Assembly (NCBI GenBank): GCA_001898465.1 | Contig: MKTX01000017.1 | Coordinates: 1-64,000, forward strand | Origin: Sphingobacteriales bacterium 39-19 | GTDB lineage: Bacteria; Bacteroidota; Bacteroidia; Chitinophagales; Chitinophagaceae | DNA: 64,000 bases | Reading direction: 5' to 3' | In this document: piece after piece, positions 1 to 8,500 of the stretch | Position numbering within the stretch: position 1 is the stretch's first letter | Layout of the letters: each line of letters begins with the position of its first letter | Notes under the pieces: model-generated | Database searches by the model: none | Told to the model about the DNA's origin: nothing | The model's input: the letters and a program-made list of their open reading frames with translations, nothing else | Translations under genes and position numbers: made by a program

Positions 1-2
1 AA

Positions 3-164
3 AACAGGGCAAAATCTGTAAAAGATTATTTGGTAAGCAAAGGCATTGATGAAAGCAGGCTGAAATCTACAGGGTATGGCGAAACCAACCCCATTGCAGA
101 TAATAAAACAGCTGCAGGCCGTGCTAAAAACCGCAGAACAGAAATGACCATAAGAAATTATTAA
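3..164 (+). CDS. OmpA-family protein, C-terminal fragment (partial at window edge)
   Basis: The reading frame is open from the left window edge and stops with TAA at 162-164. About 53 residues are visible. They match the end of an OmpA-like peptidoglycan-binding domain: a [10 protein letters not shown] helix, the [13 protein letters not shown] segment, and a closing [10 protein letters not shown] motif in which the Arg/Asn residues bind peptidoglycan. The start and any N-terminal barrel or repeat region lie outside the window, so the full architecture is unknown. A strong terminator hairpin follows within 25 nt. Domain assignment is secure; the specific protein is not. Confidence 0.85.
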   Translation, partial: NRAKSVKDYLVSKGIDESRLKSTGYGETNPIADNKTAAGRAKNRRTEMTIRNY

Positions 165-184
165 TTTCTTTTAAACTCAATAAT

Positions 185-218
185 AAAAAATCCTCTTGCC
201 TTGGCAAGAGGATTTTTT
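185..218. terminator. Bidirectional intrinsic terminator
   Basis: A run of A, the arm TCCTCTTGCC, a TT loop region, the arm GGCAAGAGGA and a run of T form a near-perfect stem. It lies between the OmpA-like gene (+) and the end of mqnE (-), so it can stop transcription from both sides. Confidence 0.85.
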
Positions 219-270
219 TATGGATTCATTGTAAATGATGCGTTACTATAGTGAGAAATTCAAGGGAGGT

Positions 271-1422
271 TTAATCCGCAATCACCAGGTTGTCTTTTGA
301 GTAATCTGTAATTTCATTATACAGGGTATCTCTTTCTATGGGTATTCGGTGGGCTTGTTTAATAAGCGCAACCAATTCTGAAGTCGTCATGGTAGGCGAT
401 TGTTCCTCACTGCCTGCCATTGAGTATATTTTTGTAGAATCATCAATGGTTCCATCAATATCGTTTACACCAAATTGAAGGCTGAGCTGGGCGTTTTGCC
501 TGCCCAGCATGGGCCAATACGCTTTTAAATGGGGAAAATTATCAAGGTAAATCCGGGCAATGGCATAAAGCCTCATATCTTCTACTAAAGTACTTTCTGC
601 CACATGGCTCATATCGTTATTTGAATTTCTGAATTTTAATGGAATAAAAGTATTAAAGCCATTTGTTTTATCCTGCAGGTCTCTCAATTTTCTCATGTGA
701 TCAATACGATGTTCATATTTTTCAATATGCCCGTATAACATGGTGGCATTGCTGGCCATGCCCAGGTGATGAGCTGCTTCATGGATATGTAGCCATCCTT
801 CACCACTTACTTTATCGGCACATATTTGCGCTCTTATTTCCGGGTGAAATATTTCTGCACCGCCGCCGGGTAAAGATTGTAAGCCAGCTTCATGTAGCTG
901 TTTCATCCCTTCTTCAATACTTAATTTCGCTTTCCGGAACATATAATCCAACTCTACGGCTGTAAACGCCTTTATGTGCAAGTCCGGCCTGTGTGCCTTT
1001 ATTTTTTGAAGTAATTCAATAAAATATTTCATATCCATTTTAGGATGTACACCCCCTACAATATGCACTTCGGTAATAGGTTTGCCATCATAACTTTTTA
1101 CTTTATTCAGCATATCATCGATGCTCAGCTCCCATCCTTCTTCACGGTGTGCATACAGGCGGCTGTAAGAGCAGAATTTGCAACTGAATACGCAAATATT
1201 TGTGGGTTCTATATGAAAGTTCCGGTTGAAATAAGTACGGTCACCATGCTTTTGTTCCCGGATGTAATTGGCAAGGCTTCCAACAAAACCCAGGCTTCCC
1301 TTTTCAAATAATAATAAACATTCTTCATCCGTAATTCGGTTTCCTTCTTTTACTTTAATAGCTATTTTTTTAAAGCCTTCCGGTAGGTTAGTATTTATTA
1401 ATGTGTTTATCTGGCCACTCAT
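271..1422 (-). CDS. mqnE: Aminofutalosine synthase MqnE (radical SAM)
   Basis: 383 residues, the usual length. MqnE joins 3-[(1-carboxyvinyl)oxy]benzoate to the SAM-derived adenosyl radical to give aminofutalosine, an early cytosolic step of the futalosine route to menaquinone. The radical-SAM cluster motif CVFSCKFC (CX3CX2C) lies near residue 77. The family blocks GLQSLPGGGAEIF, SNATMLYGHIE and GFNTFIPLKF follow. The last two, with the HIEKYEHRIDHM segment, favour MqnE over its paralogue MqnC. The gene is a single minus-strand unit with the nucleoside permease gene diverging from it. A TAnnTTTG box lies 17 nt before the ATG. No other menaquinone genes are in the window. Confidence 0.93.
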   Translation of the reverse strand: MSGQINTLINTNLPEGFKKIAIKVKEGNRITDEECLLLFEKGSLGFVGSLANYIREQKHGDRTYFNRNFHIEPTNICVFSCKFCSYSRLYAHREEGWELSIDDMLNKVKSYDGKPITEVHIVGGVHPKMDMKYFIELLQKIKAHRPDLHIKAFTAVELDYMFRKAKLSIEEGMKQLHEAGLQSLPGGGAEIFHPEIRAQICADKVSGEGWLHIHEAAHHLGMASNATMLYGHIEKYEHRIDHMRKLRDLQDKTNGFNTFIPLKFRNSNNDMSHVAESTLVEDMRLYAIARIYLDNFPHLKAYWPMLGRQNAQLSLQFGVNDIDGTIDDSTKIYSMAGSEEQSPTMTTSELVALIKQAHRIPIERDTLYNEITDYSKDNLVIAD

Positions 1423-1438
1423 CTTTTGTAATTTTCTG

Positions 1439-1446
1439 CAAATTTA
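1439..1446 (-). promoter_or_regulatory. -7 promoter element of mqnE
   Basis: Read on the minus strand this is TAAATTTG, a match to the Bacteroidota TAnnTTTG box. TTTA lies 19 nt upstream (1466-1469), one base from the TTTG -33 element. It would give a leader of roughly a dozen nt before the mqnE ATG. Confidence 0.55.
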
Positions 1447-1542
1447 AGCCATGTAGCCTGTACCCTAAAATTGTAATTCAATATTTAGGGTTTTATACAA
1501 AATAGCCGATAATTATTTATCTTACTCCTTCAATTACTGCAT

Positions 1543-2799
1543 ATGAATATAAAGTTTCGGCTAACGATCATGAGTTTTCTCCAGTTTTTTGTTTGGGGCG
1601 CCTGGTTAATCACCATTGGCACTTATTGTTTTAATGCAAAAGGATGGACAGGCGCACAATTTGGAGCTATATTTTCTACCCTGGCTTTATCTTCTTTATT
1701 TATGCCGGCCATTGCAGGCATCATCGCAGATAAATGGCTCAATGCAGAAAAGCTATATGGCATCCTGCATATCTTATATGGAGCGGTATTATTTTATGTT
1801 CCCCAGGTGAATGATCCCGATACCCTGTTTTATGTAATCTTCCTGGCAATGATTTTTTACATGCCTACCATTTCGCTTTCAAATTCTATTGCGTATCATA
1901 TTTTAAAAAAAAATGGAAGTGATGTGGTAAAAGAATTTCCGCCTATCCGTGTATGGGGCACCATTGGCTTTATCGTAGCTATGTGGGTTACCAATCTTAC
2001 GGGCAGTAAAGCCAATGCCAACCAGTTTATTATTGCTGCCATAGCTGCCATCATATTGGGTGTTTTTTCATTTACCTTACCTAAATGCCCGCCACAAAAG
2101 TCAATTGCCAAAGATGCCTCTATTATGGAACAAATGGGATTAACCGCATTTAAACTTTTTGCCGATCTTAAAACGGCATTGTTTTTCATATTCTCTATGT
2201 TCTTAGGGGCTGCCCTGCAGCTTACGAATATGTATGGCGATTCATTCCTGTCAGATTTTGGGAACATTGAGAAATATAAAGATTCATTTGTGGTGAAATA
2301 TTCTACCATCATTATGTCTATCTCTCAAATTTCTGAAACCCTTTTTATTCTTACCATACCCTTTTTCTTAAAACGTTTTGGTATAAAAACGGTTATGTTA
2401 TTCTCAATGCTGGCCTGGGTTTTAAGGTTTGGCCTCTTTAGTTACGGAGACCCTGCCGGGGGATTATGGATGATCATTTTATCTTGTATCGTTTACGGAA
2501 TGGCATTCGATTTTTTCAATATCTCCGGATCTTTATTTATTGAAACAACAACCAGCCCGGCTATCAGGAGCAGCGCCCAGGGATTATTTATGATGATGAC
2601 GAATGGGGTAGGTGCTTTCCTGGGAAGTGTAATAAGTGGTTGGGTAATTGATAAATATTTTACAACAGGCGGCGTTAAAGACTGGCACGACATCTGGCTG
2701 GCTTTTGCTATTTATGCACTCATTATTGCGGTGCTTTTTGCCCTGTTTTTCAAACATAAGCATGACCCCCATGCAGCCCCTGTGGTTGCAACACATTAA
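1543..2799 (+). CDS. Nucleoside:H+ symporter, NupG/XapB-like MFS permease
   Basis: 418 residues with about twelve hydrophobic segments spread over the whole length. The N-terminus (LTIMSFLQFFVWGAWLITIG, then a long ANAKGWTG-like loop) and the ADKW loop after TM2 resemble the nucleoside:H+ symporter family typified by E. coli NupG and XapB. Predicted role: proton-coupled uptake of nucleosides across the inner membrane. The ATG at 1543 is the first in frame after the divergent mqnE promoter region. The gene ends 33 nt before tyrS on the opposite strand, with a shared hairpin between them. Family call is good; the substrate is inferred. Confidence 0.85.
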   Translation: MNIKFRLTIMSFLQFFVWGAWLITIGTYCFNAKGWTGAQFGAIFSTLALSSLFMPAIAGIIADKWLNAEKLYGILHILYGAVLFYVPQVNDPDTLFYVIFLAMIFYMPTISLSNSIAYHILKKNGSDVVKEFPPIRVWGTIGFIVAMWVTNLTGSKANANQFIIAAIAAIILGVFSFTLPKCPPQKSIAKDASIMEQMGLTAFKLFADLKTALFFIFSMFLGAALQLTNMYGDSFLSDFGNIEKYKDSFVVKYSTIIMSISQISETLFILTIPFFLKRFGIKTVMLFSMLAWVLRFGLFSYGDPAGGLWMIILSCIVYGMAFDFFNISGSLFIETTTSPAIRSSAQGLFMMMTNGVGAFLGSVISGWVIDKYFTTGGVKDWHDIWLAFAIYALIIAVLFALFFKHKHDPHAAPVVATH

Positions 2800-2805
2800 T
2801 TAAAG

Positions 2806-2840
2806 CGGGATGAGAAAAAAGCTACCGGTTTCTCATCCCG
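2806..2840. terminator. Convergent-gene terminator hairpin overlapping the tyrS stop
   Basis: A perfect 12-bp stem, CGGGATGAGAAA paired with TTTCTCATCCCG, with an 11-nt loop. The right arm covers the tyrS stop codon (2833-2835) and the left arm starts 7 nt after the permease stop. T-tracts are weak, so termination efficiency is uncertain. Confidence 0.65.
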
Positions 2841-4116
2841 TTATTTCTATAAGATAATAATTTCTCTTACCTTTTTGCACAAGCAAATAACGATTGTGTA
2901 AAAGCCAACTGGAGTTAATAGTATCGGTTGCGTTATTTACTTTTTTCCTGTTTATGCTTAACCCACCATTCTGAATCATTTTCCGGGCCTCTCCTTTGCT
3001 GCTAAAAATAGTGGTATCGGCCATGAGTTGAGTTACCTCAATCCCTTTTTCCAAAAGCTGTTTATCATATTCTTTCCTTTCAATTCCTTCTATTGCTTTT
3101 AAATCCTCTTCACTTAAATTTTCAATAGCTGCATTTGGGTTAGAAAATAATTTTGCCGTGGTTTCCCATGCTTTTTTAAATTCTGCTTCGCCATGAACGA
3201 AGAGCGTAAGCGTTTCAGCTAATTTTTTTTGCAGGATCCGTTCCGATGGGTTTTCTGCATGTTGGCGTACCAATGTTTCAATGGTTTCCCGATCCAGGAA
3301 AGTAAATATTTTAATCCAGTTTTGGGCATCGGCATCACTGGCATTTAGCCAAAATTGGTAAAATTGGTAAGGCGAGGTTTTAATGGGATCCAGCCAGATA
3401 TTGCCGGTTTCAGATTTCCCAAACTTACTGCCATCGGCTTTGGTAATTAAAGGAGAGGTGAATGCAAATGCTTCACCAGCGCTTTTCCTGCGAATAAGTT
3501 CAGTACCGGTTACAATATTGCCCCACTGATCGCTACCCCCCATTTGCAACTTGCAATTTTTATTATTATAAAGCCAGTAAAAATCGTAACCCTGTATTAA
3601 CTGGTATGTAAATTCTGTAAAAGAAATTCCGTTATCAGCTTCCAGCCGTTTCTTCACACTGTCTTTACTCATCATATAGTTTACGGTAATATGCTTCCCG
3701 GTATCCCGGATAAATTCCAGGAAACCCATATTTTTAAACCAATCAAAATTGTTTACTATTTCTGCAGCATTGGCTAAAGAGGGATCGAAATTTAGAAATT
3801 TTTCTAATTGTTTTTGAATACCCAATACATTTTTTTGCAATACATCTTCACTTAACAGGTTTCGTTCGGCACTTTTACCACTGGGGTCGCCCACCATACC
3901 CGTAGCGCCGCCTACTAAGGCAAGGGGTTTATGCCCTGCCTTTTGTAAATGCACTAAAAGTAAAATTTGAACCAGCCCGCCAATATGCAAACTATCGGCA
4001 GTGGGATCAAAACCAATATAAGCAGCAGTCATTTCCTTATTTAATTGTTCGGCAGTACCGGGTATTATATCCTGGAGCATACCCCGCCATCTTAATTCTT
4101 CTATTAATTTGTTCAT
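2833..4116 (-). CDS. tyrS: Tyrosyl-tRNA synthetase
   Basis: 427 residues from the ATG at 4116 (an upstream in-frame TTG at 4122 adds two residues and is less likely). Class I aminoacyl-tRNA synthetase that charges tRNA-Tyr in the cytosol. The HIGH-type signature reads HIGG at residues 44-47. The KMSKS-type loop reads KFGKS near residue 235, as in bacterial TyrRS. The segment YQLIQGYDFYWLY carries tyrosine-pocket residues and QMGGSDQWGNI is the conserved motif after it. The last 70 or so residues form an S4 RNA-binding domain (KGEARKMIQNGGLSINRKKV). The length matches bacterial TyrRS. Confidence 0.97.
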   Translation of the reverse strand: MNKLIEELRWRGMLQDIIPGTAEQLNKEMTAAYIGFDPTADSLHIGGLVQILLLVHLQKAGHKPLALVGGATGMVGDPSGKSAERNLLSEDVLQKNVLGIQKQLEKFLNFDPSLANAAEIVNNFDWFKNMGFLEFIRDTGKHITVNYMMSKDSVKKRLEADNGISFTEFTYQLIQGYDFYWLYNNKNCKLQMGGSDQWGNIVTGTELIRRKSAGEAFAFTSPLITKADGSKFGKSETGNIWLDPIKTSPYQFYQFWLNASDADAQNWIKIFTFLDRETIETLVRQHAENPSERILQKKLAETLTLFVHGEAEFKKAWETTAKLFSNPNAAIENLSEEDLKAIEGIERKEYDKQLLEKGIEVTQLMADTTIFSSKGEARKMIQNGGLSINRKKVNNATDTINSSWLLHNRYLLVQKGKRNYYLIEITG

Positions 4117-4280
4117 ACTCAAATAAAATCTATAAAGTGGAGTGCAAAAATGCCCCCTTTTTTTTAATTATAAAGAATTCCGGCTTATTTCATAAAAAAT
4201 TGTGGTGAAGCAACTCTTTTGCTTACATTCACCTCTTATGTAAAAGCGGCTATCTTGATGGGAGCTTGCCTGAAATATAG

Positions 4281-4288
4281 TATTTTTG
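4281..4288 (+). promoter_or_regulatory. Candidate -7 element upstream of the PorV/PorU-like pair
   Basis: TATTTTTG fits TAnnTTTG and lies about 100 nt before the barrel-protein gene. No TTTG was found at the ideal 19-nt spacing. The rest of the 4117-4391 gap shows no other clear signal. Confidence 0.4.
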
Positions 4289-4391
4289 AATTTAGCATCG
4301 TATGGTATGGGTATAATCCATACAATTTGTTGGGTAAAACTACGTTTATCAGTATTAAGACCAATCCATATTCAAACAATAATCATATAAC

Positions 4392-5495
4392 ATGAAACAA
4401 TGCATAGTTGCATTAACCTTACTGGCTCTGCTTTGTAGTGAGAAATCATATTCGCAATTTAGAAAATATTCTAACGAATTTTTAAATATTGGCGCCGGGG
4501 CCAGGGGGCTGGCAATGGGCAATGCACAGGTAGCCTCGGTAAATAATGCAACGGCGGGATATTGGAATCCAGCGGGCCTTACCAGTATAAAAGATAATCC
4601 CAGTGTATCGCTTATGCATGCTGAGTATTTTTCCGGCATCGCCAAATATGATTTTGCCTCAGTAGCGATTCCCGTACAGGATAATAAAAGAACCCTGGGG
4701 TTTTCATTGCTGCGTTTTGCAGTAGATGATATTCCAAATACTTTGTTTTTAGTGGAACCCGATGGTACCATTAATTATAATAATATCCAGGCATTCTCTT
4801 CGGCCGACTATGCTTTTTTATTTTCTTTTGCTCAAAATATAAAGGATGATGAAGATAAAAATATAAGTGTGGGCGCCAATGCAAAAGTTATTTATAGAAA
4901 GGTAGGCCATTTTGCTACCGCCCTTGGCTTTGGATTAGATGCAGGAATACAAATGAGAGGAGATAAATGGCGGATCGGGTTAATGGCAAGGGATATTTCA
5001 ACAACATTTAATGCCTGGTCATTTAAATTTACTGAGAAAGAGAAGGAAGTTTTATATTTAACTAAGAATGACATCCCGGTAAAATCCACAGAAATTACAG
5101 CTCCCCGTTTAGTGCTGGGGGGTGCCTACCGCTTTCAATTTGGACGCTCTGTAGGGTTATTGGCAGAAGCGAATGTAGATGTAACTTTTGATGGAAAACG
5201 AAATACTGTTTTAAGCGGAAACACCGTGAGTGCCGATCCGCACCTGGGTTTAGAAGCAGATATTAATAATGTATTTTTTATTCGGGGCGGTATTACCAAT
5301 TTTCAAAGAGCATTGGCAGATGAAGATACCCTCAATCAAAAAAAAGTATGGATTTATCAACCCAGTATCGGCGCCGGTTTTAAAATAAAAAATGTAACCA
5401 TCGATTATGCGTTTACCAACCTGGCTAACCAATCGAATCCATTATATACACATGTAATTTCTCTACAATTAAATCTTGGCAAAAAGGAAGATTAA
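4392..5495 (+). CDS. porV2: PorV/PorQ-family outer-membrane protein (PorV2-like)
   Basis: 367 residues. A signal peptide ends near SYSQ (about residue 21). The mature protein opens with the PorV-type block NEFLNIGAGARGLAMGNAQVA and the NNATAGYWNPAGL motif, followed by alternating amphipathic strands of a beta-barrel that end in LNLG near the C-terminus. PorV-family barrels act in the outer membrane as shuttles that carry T9SS cargo from the translocon to the sortase. The gene is followed after 12 nt by a gingipain-fold protein, a PorV2-PorU2 type arrangement. The 2 suffix, meaning not the core porV, is inferred from that context. Confidence 0.8.
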   Translation: MKQCIVALTLLALLCSEKSYSQFRKYSNEFLNIGAGARGLAMGNAQVASVNNATAGYWNPAGLTSIKDNPSVSLMHAEYFSGIAKYDFASVAIPVQDNKRTLGFSLLRFAVDDIPNTLFLVEPDGTINYNNIQAFSSADYAFLFSFAQNIKDDEDKNISVGANAKVIYRKVGHFATALGFGLDAGIQMRGDKWRIGLMARDISTTFNAWSFKFTEKEKEVLYLTKNDIPVKSTEITAPRLVLGGAYRFQFGRSVGLLAEANVDVTFDGKRNTVLSGNTVSADPHLGLEADINNVFFIRGGITNFQRALADEDTLNQKKVWIYQPSIGAGFKIKNVTIDYAFTNLANQSNPLYTHVISLQLNLGKKED

Positions 5496-5507
5496 AAAAG
5501 AATTTCT

Positions 5508-8500
5508 ATGAAGATGAAAAAATTATTATTTCCATTTTTGATCTTATTGGCATTTACTGCAAATGCACAGTATAATAATAGCTGGATAGATTATTCTAAA
5601 ACGTATTACCGCTTTTCATTATTAAAAGATACCCTTACCCGTATTCCGCAATCTGTATTATCAGCAGCAGGGTTGGGTAATGTAAATGCAGATGAATTTC
5701 AATTATGGAGAAATGGGGTACAGGTAAGGTTATATACCTCGGTGAGTGGTGCGCCATTGCCTGCCAATGGATATATTGAATTTTGGGGGCAAATGAATGA
5801 TGGGAAACCGGATAAAGCGCTTTATCGCAATCCCGATTTTCAACTTTCAGATAAATATAGTATGGAGAATGATACTTCATCCTATTTTTTAACGGTAAAC
5901 CCCGGCGGAAATAACCTGCGCTATGTAAATGATGTAAATACCGCACCTTCTGCCCAAACCCCGGATCCTTATTTTATTCGTAAAGTAGATTTTTATTATA
6001 ACAGCAGGTTTAATAGGGGCATGCCTTACCTGGCAGGTGAATGGGTATATTCTGCCAGTTACGATGAGGGCGAAGGTTTTGTAGGCCCCAGTGTAGGCCC
6101 CGGCCCCGGAAATGCTTTTATTCAGCAGGTACAAAATATGCATGTATATACCGGCGCACCGGCAAACAGTGTTTCAGTTTGGGCCAATGTAGTGGGTGGC
6201 GCTGCCTTAATCAGGAATGTGAAAATAAGATTGAACTCCAGCTCACTTTACGAAGTTCCCTTACCCTTATTTGGCTATGCAAAAATAAATATACCCAATG
6301 TACCTCTGTCTTATATCACAAACCCGGAATATGTAAGTTTAGTTGCTGAAAACGTAAGCTTAAATGGAGGGGCAGCCGATAATTACAATGTTGCTGCCAT
6401 GGGTATTTCTTACCCGGCAAAATTTGATTTTGACTTACAGCGGAATTACAAATTTCAGCTGGCACCCAGCGCAACCGGTAATTATTTAGTGATTGATAAT
6501 TTTAACTATGGTACTGCCGCCCCGGTATTATATAATATGACAGATGGGTTGCGGTACCTGGGCGATATTACATCTACACCGGGCAAAGTAAAATTTGTAT
6601 TACCCGCATCTGCACAACCGGTAAGAGAATTTATATTGGTAAACCAGGAAGCCTCTAATTATTTTACCATTAATGGCTTAAGCTCTAAAACATTTACAAA
6701 CTTTTCAAATGCTGCCATGCAGGGCGACTATTTAATTATAAGCAACCCTTTATTATATGATGATGGAAATGGAAATAATTATGTAGAGCAATACAGGCAA
6801 TATAGGGCCTCTGCATTGGGCGGCGGGTTTAATGCAAAAGTGTACGATATTCATGAAATAATGGATCAGTTTGGATACGGTATACGCCGTCATCCCGATG
6901 GCCTGCGTAATTTTATATTGTGGGCCAAACAAACTTTTTCTACCCCTCCCCGGTATGTTTTTATTATTGGCAGGGGCGTATCGTATTACGATTACCTGGG
7001 AAAAGTAGATGATCCAAACTTAGACAAAATCTCAATGGTGCCTACATTCGGGTGGCCCCCATCAGATATTTTATTAACCTGCCTGCCGGGTACTTTAAAA
7101 AGTCAAATTCCCATTGGCAGGTTAAGCGCCATCAATGGTACAGAAATTGGTCATTATTTAGATAAAGTAAAAGAATATGAAGATGTATTGCGTGTACAGC
7201 GCCCTACGGTAGCCGAATCGGGCTGGATGAAAGATATCCTCCATGTTTCCGGTGGTAAAACGACCGATGAAGGAGCCCAGTTTGAAAGTTATATGAACGG
7301 GTATGCAAATATTGCAAGAGATACCCTGTATGGCGGGTATATAGAATCATTTGCAAAAACAAGTAATAGCCCTGTACAGGAAGCAAACAATAACAGGATA
7401 GCGGAATTATTTGCTAACGGGTTAAGTGTTGTTGGGTATTTTGGCCACTCATCTGCCAATACATTTGAATATAATTTAAGTAACCCCGAAAACTATCATA
7501 GCCAGGGTAAATATCCTTTCTTTAACGTAAGTGGTTGCATGGCCGGAAACCTATTTACATTCGACCTGCAGCGTATCACGGGCAATTCAATGTCATTATC
7601 AGAAAAATATGTATTGGCACCCCAAAGAGGAAGTATCGCCTTTTTAGCAGATACCCATTTTGGTATCCCTTATATACTTGATACGTACAATAGGAACCTG
7701 TACTATAATTTTAGCACCCGTATGTATGGGCAGGCATTGGGCGACCAAATACATGATGTAATTGAAAGAATGAATATTCCTAATATTGATCTTTCACACA
7801 GGCTGCATTTAGAAGAAATTACACTCCATGGTGATCCGGCACTTAAGCTTACCAATTTTGCCAAACCCGATTATGTGATAGAACAACAGATGGTATCTAT
7901 TGATCCTAATATTATTACCGTGGCTGATAATAATTTTAAGATAGATATTAAGATGCGTAATATCGGCAAAGCTATTAATGATTCTATTAATGTAACGGTA
8001 AAAAGACAATTGCCTAATGATTCAATCATGGTATTATTCGATAAAAAAATATTAGCCATCAAGTACATGGATTCATTGCAACTGGATGTACCCATTTTAC
8101 CAACCCGGGATAAAGGTTTGAATAAACTGATTGTAACATTAGATAATACGAACCGGGTAGATGAAGCATTTGAAAACAACAATACGGTTACCAAAGAATT
8201 TTACATATTTGAAGATGAATTAAGGCCCATCTCACCCTATAATTATGCCATCGTAAATACGCAAAATATTACCTTTTCAGCCAGTACAGCAGCGCCCCTG
8301 GGCGTAAGCCGAAATTACCAAATGGAAATTGATACCACCGAATTATTTAATTCTCCTTTTAAAAAGCAATATAATACCAGCACAGTGGGAGGCGTAGTAG
8401 ATTTTACGCCAACCAATTTAAATTTTACAGATAGTACCGTTTATTACTGGAGGGTTTCTATTGTACCAGATAATCCCGGTGGCCAGCAAATTTGGAATAC

